Source: Candidatus Galloscillospira excrementavium (GTDB lineage: Bacteria; Bacillota; Clostridia; Oscillospirales; Oscillospiraceae). From it: 8,173 nt of DNA. Each line of letters opens with the position of its first letter. The stretch's first letter is position 1. Below the pieces are notes generated by a model. The model made no database searches. It saw only the letters and a program-made list of their open reading frames with translations, and was not told where the DNA came from. Location of the stretch: contig DVHW01000231.1 in NCBI GenBank assembly GCA_018711785.1, positions 1 through 8,173 of the forward strand. Reading direction: 5' to 3'. Below, in pieces: positions 1 through 7,589 of this stretch. The translations under genes were made by a program, and so were the position numbers.

Positions 1-909
<909 letters not shown>

Positions 910-936
910 CTAAGCTGCCCTGGCATGGCGGCCCTG

Positions 937-1497
937 TTACAGCACGCTCTTGCCCAGATTGAACTCCGTTTTCTCTTTGTTGTCGTCGCTGATGGTGTAG
1001 GCACCCCGCTCCAATGCCACCATGCCGGTGCGGACCAGCTCCAGGATGCCGAAGGCCTCCAGCAGCTTCTCCATGGCGCCGGCCTTGGCCTCGTCGCCGA
1101 TGAGGGCCAGGGTCAGGGACTTGATGGACACGTCGATGATGGAGCAGCGGAAGATATTGGCGATCTGGATGACCTCGTTGCGCACATCGGCGGTCTCGGC
1201 CCTGACCTTGAACATGACCAGCTCCCGACGGATGCTCCGCTCGGGCAGCAGCTCCTGCACCGAGTAGACGGTAAAGAGCTTGCGCAGCTGGTTCATGATC
1301 TGCTTGGTGCTCTGGCCGTCGGCCAGGACCTCGATGGTGATGCGGGAGACCTTGGGGTCGTCGGTGGTGCCCACGGCCAGGGACTCGATGTTGTACCCCT
1401 TCCGGGAGAAGAGGCGGGACACCTGGGAGAGGACGCCCGCGGTGTTCTCCACCAGGACGGAGAGGGTGTGGCGGGTGGTCTTGCTGCTGTCTTTCAT
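937..1497 (-). CDS. ilvN: Acetolactate synthase small (regulatory) subunit
   Basis: Regulatory partner of the IlvB catalytic subunit; the family activates the large subunit and confers valine feedback inhibition. The 186 residues match the longer class of small subunits. An N-terminal ACT domain (about 10-85) begins with the signature LSVLVENTAGVLSQV and continues with LFSRKGYNIESLAVG; Asn18 and Gly21 lie in the loop that binds valine in characterised homologues, so feedback sensitivity is likely kept. The C-terminal AHAS small-subunit domain spans about 88-165. The ATG is preceded by AAGGAGG at 8-nt spacing. Only 16 nt separate it from the ilvB stop, so the two subunits are made from one transcript. 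The short charged tail after residue 170 looks variable. Identity is very secure; the inhibitor specificity is inferred. Confidence 0.97.
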   Translation of the reverse strand: MKDSSKTTRHTLSVLVENTAGVLSQVSRLFSRKGYNIESLAVGTTDDPKVSRITIEVLADGQSTKQIMNQLRKLFTVYSVQELLPERSIRRELVMFKVRAETADVRNEVIQIANIFRCSIIDVSIKSLTLALIGDEAKAGAMEKLLEAFGILELVRTGMVALERGAYTISDDNKEKTEFNLGKSVL

Positions 1498-1513
1498 GTT
1501 CCCTACCTCCTTC

Positions 1514-3220
1514 TTAATCCAGCAGGAACTGGTCGGACGGGGCGCCGCCGGGGACCATGGGGTGGACCATGGCGTCCTTGTCGATGGCGCAGTCGATGAC
1601 CCAGGTCTGGCCCGAGGGGACGGCCTCCTTCAAAATGGCATCCAGCTCGGCCTGGCTGGCGCAGCGGGCGCCCCGGACGCCGTAGGCCTCGGCCAGCTTC
1701 ACAAAATCGGGGCCCCGGTCCAGGTCGGTCTGGGAGTAGCGCTCGCCGTAGATGAGGTGCTGCCACTGGCGGACCATGCCCAGGGTGTGGTTGTTGAAGA
1801 TGAGGATGATGACGTTCAGCCCGTAGTGCTCCGCGGTGGACAGCTCGTGGCAGTTCATGCGGAAGCAGCCGTCCCCGGTGCACAGGAACACGGTCTGGTC
1901 CGGGTTGCCCGCCTTGGCCCCCATGGCGGCCCCCAGGCCGAAGCCCATGGTGCCGAAGCCGCCGGAGGTGATGAGCTGGCCGGGCCGGTCGAAGTGGTAG
2001 TACTGGGCGGCCCACATCTGGTGCTGGCCCACGTCGGTGGCCACGATGGCCCCGGGAGCGGCGGCCTGGATGGACTCCAGCACCTCGTGGGCGTGGAGGA
2101 TGTTGTCCTTTTTCAGGGGGACCTCCTTGTGGGAGAAGACCCACTCCTTCCACTCCGGGTAGTCGTGGGCGGGGAGGCTCCGGTTGATGAGCTCCAGCAC
2201 CCGCCGGGCGTCCCCGATGATGTGGTGGTCGGTCTTGACGTTCTTGTCGATCTCCGCCCGGTCGATGTCGATCTGGACGATCTTGGCGTTGCGGGCAAAG
2301 GTGTTGGGGTCGGTGGCCACCCGGTCGGAGAAGCGGCAGCCGATGGCGATGAGCAGGTCGCACGCGTCCACCGCGTAGTTGGAGGCGTGGGAGCCGTGCA
2401 TGCCGATCATGCCGGTGAAGAGGGGATGGCTGCCCGGGCAGGCGCCGCCGCCCATGATGGTGGAGGCCACCGGGGCGCCCAGCTTCTCAAAGAACTTCCG
2501 AAACTCGGGCACCGCGCCCTTGGAGCGGATGACGCCGCCGCCCACCAGGACCAGGGGCTTTTCCGCCTGTTCGATCATGGCCAGCAGCTTGTCGATGTCG
2601 CTGAAGTCGGGCTCCGGGGTCTTCAGGTCATGGGAGGAGCGGCGGAGCAGCTCGGCCAGGCGGCCGCTGGTGTGGTGCAGCTCCACCGGGAGGTACTCGT
2701 AGTCGGCCTCGTCGTAGGTCACGTTCTTCAGAATGTCGATGAGCACCGGGCCGGGCCGGCCGGAGCGGGCGATGGCGAAGGCCTCCCGCACCACGTCGGC
2801 CAGATCCTCCGCCCGGCGGACCAGGAAGTTGCACTTGGTGATGGGCATGGTGATGCCGGTGATGTCCACCTCCTGGAAGGAGTCCTTGCCGATGAGGCTC
2901 TCCCCCACGTTGACGGTGATGAACACCACGGGGGAGGAGTCGTAGTAGGCGGTGGCGATGCCGGTGGTCAGGTTGGTGGCGCCCGGACCGGAGGTGGCGA
3001 AGCACACCCCCACCTTTCCGGTGGAGCGGGCATAGCCGTCGGCGGCGTGGGAGGAGCCCTGCTCGTGGCTGGTCAGGATGTGGCGGATCTTGTCCTTATA
3101 GCCGTGGAGCTCGAACTCGTCGTAGATGTTGAGGATGGTGCCGCCGGGATAGCCGAACACCGTGTCCACACCCTGCTCCAGCAGGCACTCCATCAGGATC
3201 TGGGGGCTTTTCATGCGCAT
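1514..3220 (-). CDS. ilvB: Acetolactate (acetohydroxyacid) synthase large catalytic subunit
   Basis: Thiamine-diphosphate enzyme that condenses two pyruvates to acetolactate, or pyruvate with 2-ketobutyrate to acetohydroxybutyrate, the committed step of branched-chain amino acid synthesis. The 568 residues have the three-domain ThDP fold. The N-terminal Pyr domain has GYPGG (23-27) and catalytic Glu53 in SHEQG, with the conserved [10 protein letters not shown] (75-84). A central FAD-binding-type domain spans about 195-345, with CRFSDR ending at Arg300. The C-terminal PP domain has the Mg/ThDP motif GDG (449-451) through NN (476-477), followed by LGMVRQW with Trp486. It is not the catabolic AlsS type, because the next gene is a small subunit and the HEQG signature is anabolic. 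The first of two in-frame ATGs is chosen because AAAGGAGGT sits 8 nt before it. Position Thr28 (usually Ala) and Gly106 (usually Pro) are natural variants at classic inhibitor-contact sites. Expression is controlled by the T-box leader upstream. Confidence 0.98.
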   Translation of the reverse strand: MRMKSPQILMECLLEQGVDTVFGYPGGTILNIYDEFELHGYKDKIRHILTSHEQGSSHAADGYARSTGKVGVCFATSGPGATNLTTGIATAYYDSSPVVFITVNVGESLIGKDSFQEVDITGITMPITKCNFLVRRAEDLADVVREAFAIARSGRPGPVLIDILKNVTYDEADYEYLPVELHHTSGRLAELLRRSSHDLKTPEPDFSDIDKLLAMIEQAEKPLVLVGGGVIRSKGAVPEFRKFFEKLGAPVASTIMGGGACPGSHPLFTGMIGMHGSHASNYAVDACDLLIAIGCRFSDRVATDPNTFARNAKIVQIDIDRAEIDKNVKTDHHIIGDARRVLELINRSLPAHDYPEWKEWVFSHKEVPLKKDNILHAHEVLESIQAAAPGAIVATDVGQHQMWAAQYYHFDRPGQLITSGGFGTMGFGLGAAMGAKAGNPDQTVFLCTGDGCFRMNCHELSTAEHYGLNVIILIFNNHTLGMVRQWQHLIYGERYSQTDLDRGPDFVKLAEAYGVRGARCASQAELDAILKEAVPSGQTWVIDCAIDKDAMVHPMVPGGAPSDQFLLD

Positions 3221-3227
3221 CGGAAGG

Positions 3228-3236
3228 ACCTCCTTT
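3228..3236 (-). promoter_or_regulatory. Strong ribosome binding site of ilvB
   Basis: AAAGGAGGT, a near-perfect anti-16S match, ends 7-8 nt before the ATG at 3220. It decides between that ATG and a second in-frame ATG two codons later. It lies downstream of the T-box terminator, so it is transcribed only upon antitermination. Confidence 0.8.
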
Positions 3237-3267
3237 GGTTTTGTGACTCAAAAAGCGTGACGACCGG

Positions 3268-3317
3268 GAAAACAAACAGAGCACGGCGCTTCGTCCCGAT
3301 AGGACGAAGCCGTGCTC
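3268..3317 (-). terminator. T-box regulated intrinsic terminator
   Basis: On the minus strand, GAGCACGG pairs with CCGTGCTC (3310-3317 with 3279-3286), and GGACGAAG pairs with CTTCGTCC (3302-3309 with 3289-3296). The stem has a small internal bulge and a 5-nt loop, and is followed by the U-rich TGTTTGTTTTC. The 5' arm begins at the end of the T-box sequence, so forming the antiterminator and forming this hairpin are mutually exclusive. That is the expected switch of a transcriptional T-box. Confidence 0.92.
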
Positions 3318-3545
3318 CGTGGTACCACCTAACTTCGCGGAGAGAGGCCCTCCGCGCGCTCTTGTCCCGATAACGGCGGGAGGCCGGCCGCGCCTACTGC
3401 GTGGGGACGGTTCAGCGGGGCTGCTCTCGGGTGATGTTCCGCGCTTGCCGCTCACGGGGACTTACACCAGAGCCTCCTGGGAGGCGCCGTCCCCTCTCTG
3501 CGCTTACACGGCAGACGTACTTGCCCGGTCATTGCCTTTTTGCAG
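3272..3545 (-). promoter_or_regulatory. T-box leader riboswitch, isoleucine specifier (AUC)
   Basis: Uncharged tRNA binds this leader RNA and switches the transcript from termination to readthrough into ilvB. The conserved T-box sequence AGGTGGTACCACGG lies at 3317-3330; its UGGU would pair with a tRNA ending ACCA. Stem I elements are in order: the AAGTAC loop-E side (near 3518-3523), the CAGAGAG bulge (3494-3500), an apical stem GCCTCC/GGAGGC, and GGTGTAAG. The specifier side reads GGAAC-ATC-ACCC, placing the specifier at 3433-3435 as AUC, an isoleucine codon. Further on, AGTAGGCGCGGCCGG and CCGTTATC match the usual stem II/III region, and GAGGGCC precedes the antiterminator. The class and direction are secure. 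The Ile assignment relies on the conserved GGAAC-NNN-A context and is strong but not proven; the operon's product fits. Confidence 0.93.
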
Positions 3546-3568
3546 CTTTTATGAGGATGTTATTCATT

Positions 3569-3597
3569 ATGATAATCCACGGCAGGTGATTTGTCAA
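3569..3597 (-). promoter_or_regulatory. Sigma-A promoter of the ilvBNC operon
   Basis: A consensus -35 TTGACA (3592-3597) and -10 TATCAT (3569-3574, five of six consensus) are separated by exactly 17 nt. Transcription would start near 3562, about 20-25 nt before the first recognisable part of T-box stem I. With so strong a core promoter, control probably rests mainly on the T-box terminator. The assignment is by motif and position only. Confidence 0.8.
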
Positions 3598-3734
3598 TTC
3601 AGACTTTTGCCGTTGGAGGAATTTTTCCGATTTTTTACCGGATGGGGCCCACAAAAAACGCAGAATTTCCCCTCCCGGTCCTGCAGGAAAGGACGGAATT
3701 CGACGGGGAACGGCCCTTTTTCCCCTCCCCGCTC

Positions 3735-3763
3735 TGGACTTTTCGGCAAAATCGGGATACAAT
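3735..3763 (+). promoter_or_regulatory. Sigma-A-like promoter of the rnf operon
   Basis: -35 TGGACT (3735-3740, four of six consensus) and -10 TACAAT (3758-3763, five of six) have a 17-nt spacer. The predicted start near 3770 leaves a 60-nt leader before rnfC. It faces away from the ilvB promoter, with about 138 bp between the two -35 elements. That interval (3598-3734) holds A/T-rich runs and an imperfect dyad but no gene I can support. Confidence 0.65.
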
Positions 3764-3784
3764 AGCACCACTTGAATTCCCACC

Positions 3785-3810
3785 GTCCGCCGGGTCTGCC
3801 CGGCGGGGAC
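3785..3810 (+). promoter_or_regulatory. GC-rich hairpin in the rnfC 5' leader
   Basis: CCGCCGGG (3787-3794) pairs perfectly with CCCGGCGG (3799-3806) around a TCTG loop, and GT/AC can extend the stem past a two-G bulge. It lies just upstream of the AAAGGAAGG ribosome binding site at 3815-3822. There is no following U-tract, so it is not an intrinsic terminator. A role in mRNA stability or translation control is possible but only inferred. Confidence 0.35.
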
Positions 3811-3829
3811 GAGAAAGGAAGGCAAACGC

Positions 3830-5152
3830 ATGCTCCACACATTCCACGGCGGGATACGTCCCGCCGGCCGCAAGGAGGCCACCCGGCGCAGCGGCATCCA
3901 GCCCCTGGAGCCCGGCCCGGCCCGGGTGGCGCTGCCCCTGGCCTGGTGCGGCGGGGCGGCAGAGCTGCTGGTGCAGCCGGGGGACACCGTGGGGCTGGGC
4001 CAGGTCCTGGCCCGGCCCGAGGGAGAGGGCATTCCCCTGCGCGCCAGCGTGTCCGGCACGGTGGCCGCCGTCGAGCGGCGGGCCTTTCCCAGCGGCAGGG
4101 GCGAGGCAGTGGTGCTGGAGAGCGACGGACACGGCGCCCCCGCGCCGGCGGAGGAGCTCCTCCGGCCGGTGGAGGACCCGGAGGGGCTGACCTCGGGGGA
4201 GATCCTCCGCCGCCTGCGGGAGGCGGGGGTGACCGACCGGGGAGAGCCCCTCTATCTCCGCCTGCGGCGGGCCGTGGACCGGGCCGAGGTGCTGGTGGTC
4301 AACGGCATGGAGTGCGAGCCCTATGTGACGGCCGACCACCGCATCCTGCTGGAGCGGAGCGCCCGGGTGCTGGGCGGCCTCCGGCTGATGCTGCGGGTGC
4401 TGGGTCTGCGGGAGGCGGTCCTGGCCGTGGGGGGCGACAAGGGGGACGCCATTGCCGCCCTGCAGAAGGAGCTGCCCCTGCGGGGCGGCCCCATCCGCCT
4501 GGTGACCCCAAGGGTCCGCCACCCGCTGGGCGATGACCGGATGCTGGCCGAGTGGGTGACCGGGCGGGAGGTGCCCGCCGGGGGCGGAGCGGAGGATGTG
4601 GAGTGCCTGGTGGTCACCCCGGCGGCGGCCGCCGCGGCGTGGGACGCGGTGCGGGACGGACGTGCCCAGCTGCGCAGCGTCCTCACTGTGGCCGGCGGCG
4701 GCGTGGAGCGGCCGGGCAACTACGAGGTGCCCATGGGCACCACCGTGGGCGAGGTGCTCCGGCTTCTGGGCCGGGAGGACCGGGCCGGCCGTGTGGTCCT
4801 GGGCGGCCCCATGACCGGGAGGACCGTCCTGGACCTGGAGCTCCCCCTGGAGCGGGGGGCCGGGGCCGTCCTGGCCCTGGAGGCGGCGGAGTGCGCCCGC
4901 TACCAGAACGAGAACGGAGTGTGCCTGCACTGTGGGCGCTGCCTGTCGGTCTGTCCCATGGGACTGGAGCCCTGCCATCTCCTGGCCCTGGAGATGGCGG
5001 GCGCGGCGGCGGAGCTGGAGGCCCAGCATGTGGAGGCCTGCATTGAGTGCGGAGCCTGCTCCTATGTCTGCCCGGCCCACCTGCCGCTGACCCGCGGCAT
5101 CCGGCGGGCCAAGCGGCTGCTGCGGGAGCGGAGAAGGGAGGGAGAGGAATGA
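3830..5152 (+). CDS. rnfC: Rnf complex subunit C, Fe-S flavoprotein family, with degenerate FMN/NADH pocket
   Basis: Peripheral cytoplasmic subunit; in characterised Rnf complexes it carries FMN and two [4Fe-4S] clusters and handles NAD(H). The 440 residues are normal length. N-terminus FHGGIRP (5-11), a barrel-sandwich segment (about 45-80), NGMECEPY with TADHR (158-171), TGREVP (244-249), PGNYEV (295-300) and GGPMTG (325-330) all match RnfC. Two ferredoxin-type clusters are intact: Cys365/368/371/375 and Cys404/407/410/414. What is odd is the FMN/NADH domain. The glycine-rich GLGGAxFPT block is replaced by VTDRGEPLYLRL (134-145), ExNKP by GGDKG (201-205), and YPxGxEK by HPLGDDR (231-237). 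Bound nucleotide may therefore differ or be absent. ATG follows AAAGGAAGG. The stop overlaps the rnfD start as ATGA. A PduS-like protein was considered, but the rnfDGEA neighbours make RnfC the better call. Confidence 0.92.
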   Translation: MLHTFHGGIRPAGRKEATRRSGIQPLEPGPARVALPLAWCGGAAELLVQPGDTVGLGQVLARPEGEGIPLRASVSGTVAAVERRAFPSGRGEAVVLESDGHGAPAPAEELLRPVEDPEGLTSGEILRRLREAGVTDRGEPLYLRLRRAVDRAEVLVVNGMECEPYVTADHRILLERSARVLGGLRLMLRVLGLREAVLAVGGDKGDAIAALQKELPLRGGPIRLVTPRVRHPLGDDRMLAEWVTGREVPAGGGAEDVECLVVTPAAAAAAWDAVRDGRAQLRSVLTVAGGGVERPGNYEVPMGTTVGEVLRLLGREDRAGRVVLGGPMTGRTVLDLELPLERGAGAVLALEAAECARYQNENGVCLHCGRCLSVCPMGLEPCHLLALEMAGAAAELEAQHVEACIECGACSYVCPAHLPLTRGIRRAKRLLRERRREGEE

Positions 5153-6243
5153 GCGAACACAGGGAGACCGGCGCGCCGGCGGAGACCGTCCGCGCCCAGA
5201 CCCCGGCGGAGGCGGAGAGCACCCCCGCCGCGCCCCGGCGCAGGCGGCGGGCCCTGGCTGCCCACGGGCCCTACCTGGTCCGGCGGGACGGGGTGCGCAG
5301 CATGATGGCCGATGTGATGATCGCCCTGCTGCCGGCCCTCCTCTTCTCGGGTTTTTACTTCTTCGGCTACCGCTCCTTCCTGGTGACGGCGGTGTCGGTG
5401 GCCTCCTGCGTGGGCTTTGAGGTCCTCTACCGCCTGCTGTTGAAGCAGCGCCAGACCATAGGCGACCTGTCCGCCGCCGTCACCGGGGTGCTGCTGGCCA
5501 TGATCCTGCCGGTCACCGTGCCCTACTGGGTGGTGGTCATCGGGGCGTTTTTTGCCATCGTGGTGGTCAAGCTGCTCTACGGCGGCCTGGGGAAGAACTT
5601 CATGAACCCGGCCCTGGCCGGGCGGGTGTTCCTGTTCTCCTTCCCCGCCCTCATCAACATCTGGGCCGCACCCCGGACCGACCCGGGCCTCTTCTCGGCC
5701 CTGGACGCGGTCACGGCGGCTACCCCCATGTCCTACCTCCAACAGGGGAGCCTGCCCACGGCCACGCTGCTAGAGATGTTCACCGGCATCCGGGGGGGCT
5801 CCATCGGGGAGGTCTCGGCCGCCCTGGTGCTCCTGGGGGGGCTCTATCTGCTCCTGCGCCGGGTCATCGACTGGCGCGTGCCGGTGTGCTATCTGGGCAC
5901 GGTGGCCCTGCTGACCTTCCTGTTTCCCCAGGGCGGCATCGGGCCGCTGGAGTGGATGCTCTATCAGCTGATGGGCGGCGGGCTGCTGCTGGGGGCCTTC
6001 TTCATGGCCACCGACCCGGTCACCTCGCCGGTGACGGCCTGGGGTCGGGTGTTCTACGGCGTGGGCTGCGGCGCCCTGACGGTGTTCCTGCGCTACTTCG
6101 GTGCCTATCCGGAGGGGGTGGCCTTCGCCATTCTGATTATGAACGCCGCGGCCTGGCTGCTGGACCGCCTGGGCCGGCGCCTGCGGCAGATGGGGCGGGA
6201 GTACCACCGCCCGGAGCGGATGGGAGAGGAGGATGCCCCATGA
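5149..6243 (+). CDS. rnfD: Rnf complex membrane subunit D (covalent FMN)
   Basis: Integral membrane subunit (NqrB/RnfD family), thought to couple electron transfer to Na+ or H+ movement. The 364 residues have many hydrophobic segments, roughly 55-72, 76-95, 108-146 and 157-172, then a run of helices from 223 to 340. The flavinylation motif DAVTAATP puts the covalently bound FMN on Thr192. The signature GAFFMATDPVTSPVT (282-296) and the ending YPEGVAFAILIMNA (320-333) are classic. The start is the ATG at 5149, overlapping the rnfC stop by 4 nt with a GGGAGGGAGAGG ribosome binding site; an upstream in-frame ATG at 5047 lies inside rnfC and is rejected. This gives a Pro/Ala/Arg-rich cytoplasmic N-terminus of about 35 residues, including RRRRR (30-34), ahead of where most RnfD proteins begin. 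Family assignment is secure. Confidence 0.94.
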   Translation: MSEHRETGAPAETVRAQTPAEAESTPAAPRRRRRALAAHGPYLVRRDGVRSMMADVMIALLPALLFSGFYFFGYRSFLVTAVSVASCVGFEVLYRLLLKQRQTIGDLSAAVTGVLLAMILPVTVPYWVVVIGAFFAIVVVKLLYGGLGKNFMNPALAGRVFLFSFPALINIWAAPRTDPGLFSALDAVTAATPMSYLQQGSLPTATLLEMFTGIRGGSIGEVSAALVLLGGLYLLLRRVIDWRVPVCYLGTVALLTFLFPQGGIGPLEWMLYQLMGGGLLLGAFFMATDPVTSPVTAWGRVFYGVGCGALTVFLRYFGAYPEGVAFAILIMNAAAWLLDRLGRRLRQMGREYHRPERMGEEDAP

Positions 6244-6845
6244 GCGGCGAGAACATCCGGGCGGAAACGCGCCAAAAGCCGGATTCCCGGCTGCGCGCTG
6301 CCGCTGCCCTGCTGGCGCTGTGCGCCGTGCTGGTCCTCTTCCTGGCGCTGGTCCAGGCCCTCATCGGAGACCGGGTCCGGGCGGGGGAGGAGGAGCGGTG
6401 GAACGAACAGCTCCGGGCCGTCATGCCCGGGGCGGAGACCTTCTCGGAGATCTGGTTCGACCACGAGCGGGCCGACCTGATGCTGGCCGCCTTTGACGGC
6501 GGCGAGATGCTGGGCTACTGCGTCCAGGTCACCACCCGGGGTTTTGGCGGGGACATGGAGCTGCTGGTGGGCGTGAACCTGGACGGCTCAGTGACCGGCG
6601 TATGGATCCTGACCGATCAGGAGACCCCGGAGATGGGGGCCCAGGCCCGGGAGCCGGCGTTCCTGGACCAGTTTCTGGGAAAGTCGGGCACTATCCGGGT
6701 GGAGCGGGGCGACAATGCCGTGGAGGCCATCAGCGGCGCCACGGTCACCAGCCAGGCGGTGACCGACGGCGTCAACGCCGCCCTGGCCGCGGTGGCCAAT
6801 CTGGAAACGGGAGGAGGGTACATCGGTGAAGAAGGAACCGTCTAA
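6240..6845 (+). CDS. rnfG: Rnf complex subunit G, membrane-anchored FMN-binding protein
   Basis: Extracytoplasmic flavoprotein (NqrC/RnfG family) that accepts electrons on a covalently bound FMN and passes them to RnfD. The 201 residues have one N-terminal membrane anchor (about 18-42) after a short basic tail, then the FMN_bind domain. The flavin attachment motif SGAT (165-168) followed by VTS puts FMN on Thr168, the target of ApbE-type flavin transferase. The residue four before the SGAT threonine block is Glu162 where Asp is common. ETPEMGAQA (128-136) corresponds to the conserved ETPGLGAKA, and TTRGFGGDMELLVGV to the conserved glycine-rich strand. The ATG overlaps the rnfD stop by 4 nt, with AGGAGG 7 nt upstream; a longer frame from 5886 lies inside rnfD and is rejected. 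The 3' end overlaps rnfE by 20 nt. The flavin site looks functional. Confidence 0.94.
   Translation: MSGENIRAETRQKPDSRLRAAAALLALCAVLVLFLALVQALIGDRVRAGEEERWNEQLRAVMPGAETFSEIWFDHERADLMLAAFDGGEMLGYCVQVTTRGFGGDMELLVGVNLDGSVTGVWILTDQETPEMGAQAREPAFLDQFLGKSGTIRVERGDNAVEAISGATVTSQAVTDGVNAALAAVANLETGGGYIGEEGTV
6811..6818 (+). promoter_or_regulatory. Ribosome binding site deciding the GTG start of rnfE
   Basis: GAGGAGGG lies 7 nt before the GTG at 6826, within the rnfG coding region. It supports the long form of RnfE over an internal GTG at 6967, which has only a weak GAAGGG upstream. Confidence 0.65.
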
Positions 6846-7587
6846 GGGTTGGCTGGACTTTCGCGATAAGGCGGGCGAACAGCTCAAGGGCGCAGGCGCC
6901 CGGGCGGCCGGCGGCCTGTCCGCCGGCGCCAAGCGGAGCGGCGCCTGGGTGAAGGGCAGCTTCCGGGTGGAGAAGGGGGATGCCGCCCGGCTCCTGACGG
7001 AGGGCCTCTTCTTCCAAAACCCCCTCCTGGTGCTGACGCTGGGGGTGACCTGCGCCCTGGCCTCCAGCGCAGAGCTCAAGAGCGCCGTGGCCATGGGCGG
7101 GTGTACGCTGCTGGTGCTGTTGTGCTCCGCTCTGGTCATCTCCCTGACCCGGAATATCCTGCCCGCGCCGGTGCGGCGGGTGGGGGGGCTGGCCATTGTG
7201 GCCGCCTTTACCACGGCGGTGGGAATGGTGTTCCAGGTGCTGGCCCCCAACCGGGCGGCAGAGCTGGGCATTTACCTGCCGCTCATTGCGGTGAATACCC
7301 TGCTGCTGACTCGGGCCGCGGCCTTTGACGCGGAGAACAAGCCGGGGCGGGCCCTGGTGGACGCCCTGGGCGCCGGGGTGGGCTACGCCCTGGCCCTGGC
7401 CCTGCTGGGCCTGGTCCGGGAGGCGCTGGGCTCAGGCAGCGTCTGGGGCGTGTCCCTGTTCGGGGGGGAGCTGCACCCGGCCGTCCTGCTGGCCGCCCCC
7501 TGCGGCGGCTTCCTGGTGCTGGGCGCCCTCACCGCCCTGGTCCAGTGGCTGAAAAACCGGAATGGGAAGGGGGAGAAGGAGCCGTGA
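6826..7587 (+). CDS. rnfE: Rnf complex membrane subunit E, lacking the canonical [2Fe-2S] cysteines
   Basis: Six-helix membrane subunit (NqrD/RnfE family) that pairs with RnfA in inverted topology; in characterised complexes two RnfE and two RnfA cysteines hold an intramembrane [2Fe-2S] cluster. The 253 residues align without gaps to known RnfE from NPLLVLTLG (65-73) on. The canonical LGxCPxLAVT reads LGVTCALASS, so the cysteine position is Thr75 with Cys76 beside it. The canonical TNCxxxGRAEAFA reads VNTLLLTRAAAFD, so the second ligand is Thr158. Cys93 and Cys100 are extra. The GTG start at 6826 has a good ribosome binding site and overlaps rnfG by 20 nt, but leaves a basic Gly/Ala-rich N-terminus of about 48 residues not usual in the family. 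A GTG at 6967 would give standard length but a 121-nt gap. Family is secure, redox competence is doubtful. Confidence 0.9.
   Translation: MKKEPSKGWLDFRDKAGEQLKGAGARAAGGLSAGAKRSGAWVKGSFRVEKGDAARLLTEGLFFQNPLLVLTLGVTCALASSAELKSAVAMGGCTLLVLLCSALVISLTRNILPAPVRRVGGLAIVAAFTTAVGMVFQVLAPNRAAELGIYLPLIAVNTLLLTRAAAFDAENKPGRALVDALGAGVGYALALALLGLVREALGSGSVWGVSLFGGELHPAVLLAAPCGGFLVLGALTALVQWLKNRNGKGEKEP
7576..7581 (+). promoter_or_regulatory. Ribosome binding site deciding the rnfA start
   Basis: AAGGAG sits 8 nt before the GTG at 7590 but only 2 nt before the GTG at 7584, which overlaps the rnfE stop as GTGA. The spacing favours 7590, although GGGGGAG at 7569-7575 could serve 7584. Confidence 0.55.
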
Positions 7588-7589
7588 GC

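Noticed and set aside
1280..3373. A 697-residue plus-strand open frame across ilvB and its leader
   Set aside because: It is antisense to ilvB, has His/Val/Gly-rich low-complexity composition typical of a GC-biased shadow frame, and matches no family.
3617..3634. A/T-rich dyad resembling a CodY box upstream of the ilvB promoter
   Set aside because: Only about 10 of 15 positions match the CodY consensus, with mismatches in one half-site; similar A/T runs occur by chance in this intergenic region.
3663..3701. Imperfect nested inverted repeat (GAATT...AATTC with inner GTCCT/AGGAC) upstream of the rnf promoter
   Set aside because: Arms are only 5 bp each with uneven spacing and no known operator match, so it cannot be supported as a regulator site.
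3635..5080. A 481-residue minus-strand open frame across rnfC
   Set aside because: It is antisense to a gene with clear RnfC motifs and both Fe-S signatures; composition is Gln/His/Gly-rich shadow sequence and there is no ribosome binding site context.
6558..6746. Glu162 before SGAT in RnfG and TAAT in RnfD as signs of lost flavinylation
   Set aside because: The attachment threonine and the (S/T)xAT core are present in both; variation at the flanking positions occurs in working homologues as far as I recall, so these sites are treated as functional.
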